A DNA stretch of 64,000 nt from SCBR16-9 sp964537975 (lineage in GTDB: Bacteria; Hydrogenedentota; Hydrogenedentia; Hydrogenedentales; SCBR16-9): contig CAZIDP010000005.1 of NCBI GenBank assembly GCA_964537975.1, forward strand, positions 1 through 64,000. Reading direction: 5' to 3'. A program made the position numbers and the translations under genes. This document shows, piece after piece, positions 20,101-29,068 of the stretch (position 1 is its first letter; every line of letters begins with the position of its first letter). Under the pieces are notes generated by a model. The model saw nothing but the letters and a program-made list of their open reading frames with translations. It made no database searches and had not been told where the DNA came from.

Positions 20101-20331
20101 AGCCTGCTCATTAGCTAATAATTCAGGATTTGATGCCACTATTATCTGGTATGCGTTTTGATGGGTACCATGGCCTTCAAGGGGCACAATCCAACTGAAA
20201 CGTGGCTGGATAATGTCCAAGCCCATAGGGTTATCCAGGTATTCAACACGCAAATGCCCCGGACCAGTAGCTGTCATTGAAGTAACCAACAAAACTATAG
20301 TAAACATCGCATTTGTTACCGGGAAAAACAT
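17107..20331 (-). CDS. Alpha-L-rhamnosidase, GH78 family
   Basis: A secreted enzyme of 1074 aa that should release terminal alpha-L-rhamnose from glycans or glycosides. The ATG at 20331 is 7 bp after GGAG; the GTG four codons upstream overlaps that site and is less likely. A hydrophobic signal covers about residues 5-22. Next come an N-terminal fibronectin-like domain (motif NPMGLDIIQPRFSW), two beta-sandwich domains (Bac_rhamnosid_N type) and the (alpha/alpha)6 catalytic barrel with the hallmark DCPQREKNGWTGDAH near residue 660. The late motif GATTLWENWDG, followed by SRNH, supplies further active-site residues, and a C-terminal beta domain closes the protein. The acid and base Glu residues fall in regions that look intact. 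Length and order fit GH78. It is followed 7 bp later by the zinc-ribbon gene. Confidence 0.93.
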   Translation of the reverse strand: MFFPVTNAMFTIVLLVTSMTATGPGHLRVEYLDNPMGLDIIQPRFSWIVPLEGHGTHQNAYQIIVASNPELLANEQADLWDSGKVDSNINAHIEYAGIPLKSNQRVFWQVRYWNQKDEVSPWSESAFFTMGLLETADWSGTWIGMTRPETPPRETREEYLLDGLSWIWFSDAETEQRTGSDTRFFRRSFELPDAEILRARVLLTVDDRYTVFVNEQKAGKDQRWNRARAYDIANILKPGQNVVAVHAVNDDVNTPGALVARIIVDCADGTSLRLDSDSSWRVSPRGAGGWNSIGFDDSNWPQARIKGEVGMQPWGVPYTEPADTTQYEPSPLYRKQFNLDREVVEATVHIAGLGFYELRLNGEKVGDRVLEPAFTRYDKRVLYSSYDITSLLSMGEHALGVMLGHGWYDMHAYSEWDFEFAPWRDAPKFLMETRIHFADGESMTITSDESWKTSPGPVVYDNIRVGEIYDARLEQPGWDQTGFDDTNWKLAATVPAPEGELRGKRSEPIRVAMSIKPNSITEPKPGVFVFDFGQNMAGWTVLQVEGPAGTTIRMHHCERLGDDGLVDEHNDIYVYSGDFATSIYTLHGEGMETWRPRFTYYGFQYVQMEGYPGTPTLDTLTAEVVHTDFKSAGSFECSNPLLNQIHEATRWAYISNFMGYPLDCPQREKNGWTGDAHLAANQGLYNYHSAAAYTRWMDDFKDEQRANGEFPGIVPTSGWGYGIGPAWDSAYLLIPWYLYQHHGDIRVLEENYDGMKRYVDYLTDRAVDHIVDLGLGDWVPADTQTPRNVTSTAYYYVDAQIVAAAARLLDKPEDAAQYAALAEEIRDAFSIHFLDESTGIVSNGSQTAQSTALYQGLAPDDLIDDIMQVLIDRVHEREGHLDCGILGTKYLLHALTDNGQAELAYTIATRTTYPSWGHWLEQGATTLWENWDGTMSRNHVMFGDINAWFFQALAGIRHDPEEPGFRSIIIAPQFVGDLTSVKAEVETLQGTIRSAWRDNNYGSGEHFELELTIPANSRATVKAPDGMQFTQFAHLEYEPSYNPMWVNFWEPDSPTETALEPGHYIIRFSKLEAK

Positions 20332-20679
20332 AATTAGCTCCACAAAAAGTCAAAAGAACATCAAAATTGAGATAAAATTTACAAGGGCTTCAAAGTCAGA
20401 TACTATGACAACAATTTTACCAAATTGCAAACCAAACTTGAAATTCAAACTCTTGTATCAGTACAATATATTTTTATTAATTTCATAATTTGCTTCTTTA
20501 TTATAGCATTAATTTTTTTACCTATTACAACAATGAAATAATCTTTTCATAATCGCACATAACTTGCCAAACAGTTTTATTTTTATTGAATAGCGTTTTA
20601 TATAAATAATCTATCTTTATTTTATTTAACTTTTAGGGTATTTCAACTAAGGGTATAAAAAATACGAGGAAGTGATTGT
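20332..20679. other. AT-rich divergent intergenic region
   Basis: About 350 bp of very AT-rich DNA between the divergent rhamnosidase and NodB-like genes. It must carry both promoters, but AT richness makes any -10/-35 call unreliable. No ORF or structured RNA was recognised. Confidence 0.5.
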
Positions 20680-22794
20680 ATGTTCATAACCAGTGCTAAC
20701 TACAATTATTATATAACAATTCTTATACTAGCTGGCAGTTTTTTTTGCATACTTCCATTACAAGCGGAGGATGATGTTTTATCAATATTGAGTTCAAATG
20801 GTAGTTCCTTATTTATCAATTCACAGACTACCATTATTATTGATGGACATGTTGATTCTAGGACATCATATAACTATAGTTGGTACGCTTCTGCAGGTAC
20901 TATTGATTCCAACGGTATTAGTGCTGTTTATACTGCACCAGGTTATCCCGAAAGAGTATTTGTCACCGTCATTATTTCTAGTGAGTTTGAATTGGTTAAT
21001 GTACTGACTATTCCTTTGCAAGTCTATAAACAATATGTGATATTTAAAGCTGATGATGTATCTGCAGATATTAAAATAAATGATCCTCAAGTACCAGCCT
21101 TTTGGGCCAAATATTTTGATTACATGAAGAATGAAGCGCAATGTAAAACTTCAGCCGGAATTATTGGACAACGTGTTGAGAATGCTTCTAATGCTTTCTT
21201 TAATTATATCAGGAATTTGCATGAGGGCTCATATGTAGAATTCTGGAACCATGGATACGATCATGGTCAATATGCAAAAAACTTGTCTATTCCAGATACT
21301 TACTATGACAATAACGGCATATTGCATAATGATATTTTTGATTTGTTAAAAATAGATAAATCTTTGTATGAATTTCAAGGTACTGACTATGAATTTCAAT
21401 ATACACATATGGAAACAACCCAAAATATCCTTAAAAACAGAGCCGGAATTACATTGAAATCCTTTGGAGCTCCATTTAACAAGATCGACTTGACTACTGC
21501 ATACGTTATTCGTGATCTTGACGATATGAATGTATGGCTATTTGGAAGAAGCGGTTCCAGTAAAATGGTGTTGGCACGAAATGCCGGCGAAATTGAATAT
21601 TATTTCAACAATGGCGCAATGCCCAGTTTTCAGACTTTATTAAATTCCCACAACACCGGAAGAGAATATGCAGTATTACAACTTCACCCGAACTCAGGGC
21701 ATTATAGGTATCATTTCAATGAGCTGCACAAAATTGTAAATTACTTAAAACAACTTGAAAGCACATTCATACATCCCAATGAGTTTTACGAGTTAAAAAC
21801 GTTCGGTTTTTTACCTATGGAACCTTGGTATGATTTTGTAGACCCTGCTCTCGAAGCAGCAATCTTTGCATCAGAATGTATGTTATATAATAATTTAAAT
21901 GTTGGTAAATCTTCTTCACAAGAGCTGCTATATTCACCAATCATGAATCAAAAAATTAAAAGACTGGACGGTATTCAAAAACTGTCTAAATTAAAAGAGG
22001 TACATCTACAAAACAACGATATTTCTAATTTCACCGCCATCACTAATCTGAAACATCTGGAATTTCTAAATATTTCCAACAATCCAATTACTAACACAAA
22101 TTTTTTGAGGAACATCTTGTCACTGGATACGTTATATATGAACAATATGCCTCATTATACTAAAAATATGATACCAGTTACACCTATCCGAAATATTCAG
22201 ATACAGCATAACAACATATCTGATTTCACCGGATTCTCAAAAGTAGGACCACTGGACTATTTTGATGTCAGTAACAACATGATTTCATCGATAGATACTT
22301 TACTGGATGATGTTGCACTTAATACTAATGCAACAATCGACTTGACAGAAAATCCATTAGATGTTTATGCGGTATGTCGTGATATTCCACGTCTGGAACA
22401 AGCTGGTTATACTGTAATTTTCAATCAGGAATGTGATCCAAACCCTGATATTGATTACGATGATGATGGCCTTACATACGCTGAAGAAATATATTGGGGA
22501 ACGGATCCTTTTAATCCAGATACTTCCGGTAATGGAATTCCTGATGGATGGCTGGTAAGTTATGGAATTGATCCTCTCGATTATGATGTAGCTTTTATTG
22601 ACTTAGATGGCGATGGATATACTGTTTATGAAGAATACCAGGCAGGCACTGATCCTACAGACCCAAATGATAATCCTTATGTCCATATGATTGTAGTTAA
22701 TCACACATTACTTTTTTTAGCAATTTTATCAACATTACTGATCGGATATCATCGGTGTAAAAAAAGTGGCCATTTATATGATCAAGTCAATTGA
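20680..22794 (+). CDS. NodB-like deacetylase-fold protein with LRRs, calcium-binding repeats and a TM anchor
   Basis: A 704-aa envelope protein with an unusual domain order. It has a signal peptide (about residues 8-29, ending LPLQA), an Ig/Big-like domain (about 32-120), then a polysaccharide-deacetylase-like domain (about 125-385). The metal ligands of the latter are recognisable as ADD, as HGYDH (the H-x3-H motif) and as LQLHP; SFGAPFN stands where RxPxG is usual, without the Arg. Leucine-rich repeats follow (about 420-570; LKHLEFLNISNNPI and similar). Next are two Asp-rich repeats of thrombospondin-3/EF-hand type (DYDDDGLTYAEEIYWGTDP and DLDGDGYTVYEEYQAGTDP) and finally a TM helix with a basic tail. 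GAGGAAG precedes the ATG. The gene overlaps convergent mpl by 13 bp. Deacetylase activity is inferred from fold and metal residues only. Confidence 0.75.
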   Translation: MFITSANYNYYITILILAGSFFCILPLQAEDDVLSILSSNGSSLFINSQTTIIIDGHVDSRTSYNYSWYASAGTIDSNGISAVYTAPGYPERVFVTVIISSEFELVNVLTIPLQVYKQYVIFKADDVSADIKINDPQVPAFWAKYFDYMKNEAQCKTSAGIIGQRVENASNAFFNYIRNLHEGSYVEFWNHGYDHGQYAKNLSIPDTYYDNNGILHNDIFDLLKIDKSLYEFQGTDYEFQYTHMETTQNILKNRAGITLKSFGAPFNKIDLTTAYVIRDLDDMNVWLFGRSGSSKMVLARNAGEIEYYFNNGAMPSFQTLLNSHNTGREYAVLQLHPNSGHYRYHFNELHKIVNYLKQLESTFIHPNEFYELKTFGFLPMEPWYDFVDPALEAAIFASECMLYNNLNVGKSSSQELLYSPIMNQKIKRLDGIQKLSKLKEVHLQNNDISNFTAITNLKHLEFLNISNNPITNTNFLRNILSLDTLYMNNMPHYTKNMIPVTPIRNIQIQHNNISDFTGFSKVGPLDYFDVSNNMISSIDTLLDDVALNTNATIDLTENPLDVYAVCRDIPRLEQAGYTVIFNQECDPNPDIDYDDDGLTYAEEIYWGTDPFNPDTSGNGIPDGWLVSYGIDPLDYDVAFIDLDGDGYTVYEEYQAGTDPTDPNDNPYVHMIVVNHTLLFLAILSTLLIGYHRCKKSGHLYDQVN

Positions 22795-24194
22795 TCCCGA
22801 AAATACTGATATATCCCACCAAATGCACCATTACTCAATATCAATATGACATCACCAGATTCCAATGTGCCAAGTATATGGTTAGCCAATAGTAGAGGAT
22901 CGTCTGCAAAGATTCCAGTACATCCACTCTCTGCCAAACGGACTAGCAATTGTTCACGATCTAAACGCAACTCTTCCGGAATAAGATGTGGACGATTGAT
23001 CGGCCCCAACAACACTTCATCTGCTCTGGAAAATGCCTCTTCCAGCTCCTGTTGAAACTGGTTGGTCGTCGTGGTGTTAGATCGTGGCTCAAACAGAACC
23101 CGAAGCCTGGCCTCTGGCCAACGTAACTTTGCCGCTACAATAGTTTCGCGAATGGCTGTCGGGTGGTGCGCGAAGTCATCAATAAACACAGCACCTTTGG
23201 CCTCAAGGAAAACTTCCATCCGGCGTTTTACTCCAGAGAATGAAGCTAGTCCAGCCAGTATATTCTCTTTACCTATTCCCAAAATATCCGATACCGCAAT
23301 AACTGCCAAGGCATTTGAAACATTGTGGTGTCCATAAAAAGGCCCTTCTGCCACCCCCCAGAATTCACCTGAATGAAGTACAACAAATTTTCCTGGGTTG
23401 GATTCATGGTATAATTTGGCACACCAGGTAGCGGACTCAGAAAACCCATAACATATCGTCTGGCATGGTGCATGGGGTACCAGGTTTGCAGCCCGATTGT
23501 CAGCACAGTACACCAACCAACCCTCACGGGGAATCTGCCGCAGCATGCGTTGAAACGCCAAATCGATTTCATCCAAATCCCGGTAAATATCAGCGTGATC
23601 GAACTCTATTGAAGTCACCACAGCGATTGCTGGAAGGTAGTGAAAAAACTTGGCCCGTTTGTCAAAGAAGGCAGTGTCATATTCATCGCCCTCTACCAAA
23701 AATGGAGCGTCGGATCGACCCAGCCGCGCTGAATGATCAAAGCCTTTAGGTTGCCCACCAATAAAAAAACCTGGTTCCAGACCACTCTCATCAAGTACAT
23801 GTGCTGCCAACGCTGTGGTTGTCGTTTTTCCATGGGTTCCAGTGAATACTACCGACCTGCGCGATTGCAATACGTTACGCTTCAACCATTCAGGCAAGCT
23901 CAGATACGGAATTCGGCGACTTAGCACTGCCTCAACTTCCAGGTTCCCACGGCTTAACGCATTACCAATGATTACCCAGTCCGGATTCCAATCCAGATTT
24001 TCTGCGGCATAACCCGAATACAAAGGCACACCCATCGCTTTTACCATTTCAGAGGTAGGTGGATACAATGGATTATCACTGCCCCGAACTTCCCATCCAA
24101 GTGCTAAAGCCAACCTGGCTCCCGCGACCATGGCTGTTCCACCTATGCCGGAAAAATGAATGCGCAAAGGACGAGACAAAGAATTACTATGCAC
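22782..24194 (-). CDS. mpl: UDP-N-acetylmuramate:L-Ala-gamma-D-Glu-meso-DAP ligase
   Basis: A 470-aa Mur-ligase-family enzyme that joins recycled murein tripeptide to UDP-MurNAc in peptidoglycan recycling. The N-terminal Rossmann motif is HFSGIGGTAM, the ATP loop is FTGTHGKTTTTAL, and EGDEYDTAFFD and SIEFDHADIY match the central domain. DDFAHHPTAIRETI is the Mpl hallmark that separates it from MurC. Start is GTG at 24194 with GGAG 9 bp upstream. The 3' end overlaps the convergent NodB-like gene. Together with pbpC and pgeF in the window it shows standard Gram-negative murein turnover. Confidence 0.93.
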   Translation of the reverse strand: MHSNSLSRPLRIHFSGIGGTAMVAGARLALALGWEVRGSDNPLYPPTSEMVKAMGVPLYSGYAAENLDWNPDWVIIGNALSRGNLEVEAVLSRRIPYLSLPEWLKRNVLQSRRSVVFTGTHGKTTTTALAAHVLDESGLEPGFFIGGQPKGFDHSARLGRSDAPFLVEGDEYDTAFFDKRAKFFHYLPAIAVVTSIEFDHADIYRDLDEIDLAFQRMLRQIPREGWLVYCADNRAANLVPHAPCQTICYGFSESATWCAKLYHESNPGKFVVLHSGEFWGVAEGPFYGHHNVSNALAVIAVSDILGIGKENILAGLASFSGVKRRMEVFLEAKGAVFIDDFAHHPTAIRETIVAAKLRWPEARLRVLFEPRSNTTTTNQFQQELEEAFSRADEVLLGPINRPHLIPEELRLDREQLLVRLAESGCTGIFADDPLLLANHILGTLESGDVILILSNGAFGGIYQYFRDQLT

Positions 24195-24375
24195 GTTGCC
24201 TGACTCCAGTAGTAATTAGAATTTTAATAATAAAATACAGAATGGAAGATAAGTACCCCTACCGATAAATGATGCCCCATTATGACACGATTGTATATGT
24301 AATTCTAAAGTTGATTTTTATGATTATATTTTGCATGATAATGCCACGAGATTGGTTAAACTTGGAGGACAACTA

Positions 24376-25191
24376 ATGTTAACACCGGAACAAGTGCAAA
24401 GTTTTAAATCAGAGGGCTACCTTGTAGGACCGCAAGTGTATGGGGATGATGAAACGGATCAATTATTAACACGCATGTATGAAATTCTTGAGGGCAAACG
24501 TTCAGGTGCGGAAAGCAATCGAAACATGCTGGAAGAAAAATCTAAGCGTGTAGTACATCAAATTGTAAATACCTGGGAAGCCGATGAATTATTCCGTAAC
24601 CACCTTTACAATGAAATTCTATGCAATTGCATGGCACAGCTCATGGAAACCGATGTTGTAAGAGTCTGGCATGATCAGATTCAATACAAACCAGCGCGTA
24701 TTGGTGGACCAACCAACTGGCATCAAGATCATCCCTACTGGCCGATCATACAACCACCTGAATTGATTTCAGCCTGGCTTGCACTGGAAGATGCCACCAT
24801 CGAAAATGGGTGCATGTGGATGGTCCCCAAGAGTCACACTTGGGGAACTTATCTGAGTGGGACCATACCTGCTGACGATGAAACCTTTGATCCTGTTCCG
24901 GACCAGAGCCTGTTACCAGAAAATGCGCAAATCATCAAAGTGCCCTGTGAAGTAAAAAAAGGACAGGTCATGTTTCATCATTGTCTCACCTGGCATGGTA
25001 GTCCTTGTAACAACTCAGACAAAGGTCGGCCTGCAATAGCGGTTCATTATATGCCGGGATATACCCGTTATGAGCCGCAAGGTAGTCATATAATGCAACA
25101 TCGGGTCACGGTAGAGCCGGGTGAAATTCTACAAGGAGAACATTTCCCAACAGTATGGGACAACGGACCCGTTTTTAATGTAACGGTATGA
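24376..25191 (+). CDS. Phytanoyl-CoA dioxygenase family protein
   Basis: A 271-aa Fe(II)/2-oxoglutarate-dependent oxygenase of the PhyH family. The ATG at 24376 has GGAGG 7 bp upstream and gives the typical N-terminus MLTPEQVQSFKSEGYL; a TTG 15 codons earlier is unlikely. The iron triad is visible as NWHQDHPYW (H-x-D) and the distal His in TWHGS, followed by the 2-oxoglutarate Arg in KGRPAI. The family hydroxylates very diverse substrates, so specificity is unknown. The gene appears monocistronic and ends in a strong terminator at 25242. Confidence 0.9.
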   Translation: MLTPEQVQSFKSEGYLVGPQVYGDDETDQLLTRMYEILEGKRSGAESNRNMLEEKSKRVVHQIVNTWEADELFRNHLYNEILCNCMAQLMETDVVRVWHDQIQYKPARIGGPTNWHQDHPYWPIIQPPELISAWLALEDATIENGCMWMVPKSHTWGTYLSGTIPADDETFDPVPDQSLLPENAQIIKVPCEVKKGQVMFHHCLTWHGSPCNNSDKGRPAIAVHYMPGYTRYEPQGSHIMQHRVTVEPGEILQGEHFPTVWDNGPVFNVTV

Positions 25192-25241
25192 TTTTTAGGT
25201 AAATTGCTGATATAAAAAACCAGTGGTATTAAAATTACTAT

Positions 25242-25283
25242 AGCGGGAATGCCACACACGTCATTGGACATTCCCGCTTTTTG
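25242..25283 (+). terminator. Rho-independent terminator after the PhyH gene
   Basis: AGCGGGAATG (25242-25251) pairs perfectly with CATTCCCGCT (25269-25278), a 10-bp GC-rich stem with a 17-nt loop, directly followed by a T run. It lies 50 bp after the PhyH stop on the same strand. Confidence 0.85.
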
Positions 25284-25321
25284 TTACCTCGATTACTGAG
25301 TCTGAAGACTTCATGACCTTT

Positions 25322-26980
25322 TTAAAAATCTTTCAGGTCATCCTCATCCAAGGGTATAACCTCAGAAGTTTTTTTGTGAACACCCATACCTGGTGCAACC
25401 AGCGTTTTCTGGGATCGGGTCTTATAGCCCTTCCCCCCAGTAACACGGTTAACTTCTGTTTGGCGTTGATGCTGTCTCGTTAGACGCCCCATACCACCTC
25501 TGTTATTATGAACACCTTGAGAACCATTGCCAAATTCTCCATGATGCGTTTTACTCTGACCTTCCACAAGCCTGATCAGTACAGTTACCATCTCGCGCAT
25601 CTGTTCTGACTGTGCAGAAAGCTCTTCACTGGCCGCGGCAGCTTCTTCTGAATTGGCAGCATTGCTCTGTGTCACCTGATCCATCTGATTGACTGCTGTA
25701 TTGATTTGCCCGAGCCCTTGAGCCTGTTCTTTTACCGCAGCAGATACCTCGGCAATAAATTGAGCGACCTTGTCGGCAGCACTCACGATATCAGTAAGGA
25801 TTGCGTTTACTTCATTGGAAACTTCTACGCCTTCAATGACATGCTTCTGACTTCCTTCTATCAGGGTCGAGGTATTCTTCGCTGCATCGGCACTGCGTTG
25901 GGCCAGACTTCTGACTTCTTCTGCTACCACGGCAAATCCCTTACCCGCCTCCCCTGCTCTAGCAGCTTCAACCGCAGCATTCAATGCCAATAGATTGGTC
26001 TGGAATGCAATTTCGTCGATGGTTCGGATAATCCGCGCAGTATCATCAGAGGAGCGTTTAATAGCATCGATTGATTTCAACATCCGCTCCATGGCAGTTT
26101 GGCCCTGGTCGGCATGGTTTCTTGCCTGGATAGCCAAATGATTGGCCTGGTCCGCATTTTCTGCATTCTGATGGGTCATGGAGGTAAGCTCTTCCAATGA
26201 AGCTGAGGTTTCTTCCAGACTGGAAGCCTGTTCACTGGCCCCTTCTGCCATCTGGGTGCTGGACTGGGCGACTTCTCCAGATGCGGATGCGACTTGGTTG
26301 GCTCCATTAGTTAAATCGCTTACTATTTGTTTCAATACACGCGTAATACTACTTGTTATACCAAATGCTAAAATCAGATTTACAACAACTGCCAGCGAAA
26401 TCCCTACAAGGATACCAATCCAGGCATTGCGAACGACCGTTTCGATCTGATGCCCAGCTTCCTCTCCATACGCTCCATTCCATGCCATAACCTCACCAGT
26501 CAAATTGGTTAGTTGACTTGATACTTCATACAGCACATCAATTTGTTCTCTGGCTTCATCTTTTTTGCCACTCATGCTAAGTTTTAGGGCGGCATCTCGA
26601 CGGACAGCCCAGTTTTGATATGCTTGTTGCATACTGCCAAATAGAATTCGGTCCTCAGTAATTTGAATAGTCGATTCGTATGACTTTGCATCGTCACTAA
26701 AACGTGTAACGTATTGTTCCAGTTCTTCTTCATAATGGGAGGCAGATGAATCGTCCACTGATAAAATGTGCATCAGCAATATAGCAAACTCTTGTCGCGC
26801 CCATGCGTCCAGTTCACCACTTAATGCGGCACCAGGCAGGCAATCATCGGCAATAACTTCAACTAAATTATTAATCTGATTGATACGCGTTAAAGCAAAC
26901 ATACCCAGTAATCCGCTGATCAGAATTGCTATGCTGTACCCTAAAATAATCTTGGTGCTTAATTTTGTGTTTTTTAACAA
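25322..26980 (-). CDS. Methyl-accepting chemotaxis protein
   Basis: A 552-aa receptor. The first TM is at about residues 10-30, a four-helix-bundle-type periplasmic sensor covers 30-185, and the second TM is near 187-210. Only a short, weak HAMP-like linker follows. The long signalling coiled coil has the conserved hairpin tip around residue 325-360 (EIAFQTNLLALNAAVEAARA, then GKGFAVVAEEVR). The 70-residue tail after the coiled coil is Gly/Arg-rich and ends EDDLKDF; no NWETF-like CheR-docking pentapeptide is seen. Start is TTG at 26980, supported by GGAG 8 bp upstream and the lack of an early ATG. No che genes are in the window, so the partner array lies elsewhere. Confidence 0.93.
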   Translation of the reverse strand: MLKNTKLSTKIILGYSIAILISGLLGMFALTRINQINNLVEVIADDCLPGAALSGELDAWARQEFAILLMHILSVDDSSASHYEEELEQYVTRFSDDAKSYESTIQITEDRILFGSMQQAYQNWAVRRDAALKLSMSGKKDEAREQIDVLYEVSSQLTNLTGEVMAWNGAYGEEAGHQIETVVRNAWIGILVGISLAVVVNLILAFGITSSITRVLKQIVSDLTNGANQVASASGEVAQSSTQMAEGASEQASSLEETSASLEELTSMTHQNAENADQANHLAIQARNHADQGQTAMERMLKSIDAIKRSSDDTARIIRTIDEIAFQTNLLALNAAVEAARAGEAGKGFAVVAEEVRSLAQRSADAAKNTSTLIEGSQKHVIEGVEVSNEVNAILTDIVSAADKVAQFIAEVSAAVKEQAQGLGQINTAVNQMDQVTQSNAANSEEAAAASEELSAQSEQMREMVTVLIRLVEGQSKTHHGEFGNGSQGVHNNRGGMGRLTRQHQRQTEVNRVTGGKGYKTRSQKTLVAPGMGVHKKTSEVIPLDEDDLKDF

Positions 26981-27045
26981 ATAATTTCTCCTTGCTTGTG
27001 TGGTATAGACTTTTCTGCAATATACACTTTTATACTAATTTTACT

Positions 27046-27072
27046 ATTATAAGAGTTAACTGTTTTTGTCAA
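27046..27072 (-). promoter_or_regulatory. Probable sigma70 promoter of the chemotaxis receptor gene
   Basis: On the minus strand a perfect TTGACA (27072-27067) is followed by TATAAT (27051-27046) after 15 bp; the overlapping TAATAG gives a 17-bp spacing. It lies about 65-70 bp upstream of the TTG start, with no gene in between. Confidence 0.5.
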
Positions 27073-27841
27073 TAAAATTTGATTGATCCATCTTTAACTA
27101 ATCAAACCGCAAGAAATTTATCTGTATCTGCTCACAACAAGTTATAAATTATAGAAAAATCAAGATTTTGAGCAGAGATTGAAATCTTTACCGAGTCCTG
27201 AAGGAAGGGAGGTACATCTCGATAATCATTACACTGGAATTCTTGCATAATTGCTCATCTTTCATTGATGGCTTAACAACTTAAAATTGAGTGTATTGAA
27301 GTAATCAAGGAAACCCTGTGAACGACAGCAAATATTTATTATGATAAATATATTTTTTATAATTTTTCTCATATATTACCGTATTTACCGCAAATTATTC
27401 TTGATTTCTTATTAATTTTACATATTTTTTATAATAAAGTCAAATCTGGACTCAATTTATTTCATTTATAAGATTACTATATTATAAAATTATGAATAAT
27501 AAACAAATTGACTTAAAAGCATATATGCTAACTTTTGCATGCATTTCGCACCTGTTGTACAATGAATTCCTGGCCGCGGTAATTGGTGGAATTATCAAAC
27601 TGCGGGATACTCCATCGCATAGATAAATTGTTGGGACTTCCTTCAATTTCAGGTGGATGGATGCATCTGATTCCAGGTTCACAATGCGACGGACCTGTCG
27701 TGCTTTTCAAATAGTGTAATTGGTAGATATGTGACGCTGAAATAAAAACACGTATAACCATATAATTGTTTATGATTTGTAAAAATTACTGATCAACAAT
27801 TTCTAATAGGCAACTTCTGATCAACTTTGGAGATTTTAAAA
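27073..27841. other. Gene-free AT-rich stretch
   Basis: About 770 bp without a convincing gene. Most is extremely AT-rich, but 27540-27720 is noticeably richer in GC and stays open on the minus strand for about 60-75 codons in two frames. No family was recognised, no ribosome site is apparent and no structured RNA could be seen, so it may be a decayed gene fragment. The promoter of the downstream MBL-fold gene must lie here. Confidence 0.5.
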
Positions 27842-28741
27842 ATGCGCTTTATAATCGTATTGACATGCTTGTTGGGAACAGTCCAGCTATCATTGTCTGC
27901 CGAAGATACGGATTCAACCAATACCTTTACACTCTGGCAGTTACCCGAACAAACCCCAAGTCAAATGATGTCTTATGTCATCCAAACTGCCAATGGTAAG
28001 GTAATCGTGATTGACGGTGGTACAAAAGGCGATGCACCCTATCTAAAGGGTTTTCTGGCTGCTTTAGGTAACAAAGTAGAATTATGGATCATCAGCCATA
28101 TGCACCTTGACCATGTTGATGCCCTTAATGAGCTCTTGACGATGAAGGATGCCCCAGAAGTCAAAGAAATTTATACAACATTGCCGGAGATGAGCTGGCT
28201 TGAAACACATTGCAATATCGGCACTCCCGGAATGCGTGCTCCTGATTCACTGTCTGGTTTGCTCGAAGGCGCAAATAAAAAAAATATTCCGATACGTGAT
28301 GCCACAATGGGAGAAGAATTTAACATTGATGGAATTCACTTCAAAGTTTTTGGAATCATAAATCCAGAAATAACGAGCAATGCTGTGAATAATTCCAGTT
28401 TGGTTTGGCGGATGTGGGATGATCACAAATCGGTATTGTTTACTGGGGACATCGGTGTTGAAGCCGGAAACAAAATACTGGCTGGATCATATCGAGAAGC
28501 GTTGCCCAGTGACTATGTTCAAATGGCTCATCATGGACAAACTGGTGCATCAGAAGAATTTTATACTGTAGTCAATCCACAGTATTGCCTCTGGCCGACA
28601 CCAAGCTGGCTTTGGGACAATAATAATGGTGGTGGAAAAGACTCCGGCCCCTGGAAAACGCTGGAAGTTCGCGCCTGGATGAACAAGCTGGATATCAAGG
28701 AACATTATGTCAGTAAAGATGGACTTCATAAAATCAAATAA
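27842..28741 (+). CDS. Secreted metallo-beta-lactamase-fold hydrolase
   Basis: A 299-aa protein. The ATG at 27842 has GGAG 9 bp upstream and starts a signal peptide (MRFIIVLTCLLGTVQLSLSA), so the TTG five codons earlier is rejected. The mature protein has the MBL zinc motif SHMHLDHVDAL, the metal-bridging Asp in FTGDIG and the late His in MAHHGQ. The layout resembles the ComEC/Rec2 C-terminal type of MBL domain, but with no membrane part. The C-terminal WPTPSWLWDN block is typical of secreted MBL proteins of unknown substrate. It stands alone between two long intergenic regions. A phosphodiesterase or nuclease activity is possible but unproven. Confidence 0.82.
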   Translation: MRFIIVLTCLLGTVQLSLSAEDTDSTNTFTLWQLPEQTPSQMMSYVIQTANGKVIVIDGGTKGDAPYLKGFLAALGNKVELWIISHMHLDHVDALNELLTMKDAPEVKEIYTTLPEMSWLETHCNIGTPGMRAPDSLSGLLEGANKKNIPIRDATMGEEFNIDGIHFKVFGIINPEITSNAVNNSSLVWRMWDDHKSVLFTGDIGVEAGNKILAGSYREALPSDYVQMAHHGQTGASEEFYTVVNPQYCLWPTPSWLWDNNNGGGKDSGPWKTLEVRAWMNKLDIKEHYVSKDGLHKIK

Positions 28742-29068
28742 AGTACTCAATATCAAATCGAATGGCAAAAATTAATATATAATATCTGTACCAGCACAAC
28801 TTTTTTTTAGTCCTAAAATCACAACTTATCTTATGGGACAGATAGCTGTGTGTTTCGTAATCTTATAAACACAACAAGACAATATTGGAATAATGTCAAT
28901 AGTTTTCGGCATAATGCGTGTACTTCTTGAGGCCAAGACTGTCAAGTAGCTATGTATTTTATGTAAATGAAGGTGCGGTCGTTTCGTTATATATTTAAAA
29001 TTGGACAGGATATTACAATCCAGGTTAAGTAATATTTACATAATCAAAATTATATAAGGAGTACCGGT
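28742..29068. other. Intergenic region ahead of the SSS operon
   Basis: About 330 bp without a gene. It should hold the promoter of the SSS operon; AAGGAG lies just before the ATG at 29069. No terminator or structured RNA was recognised. Confidence 0.45.
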
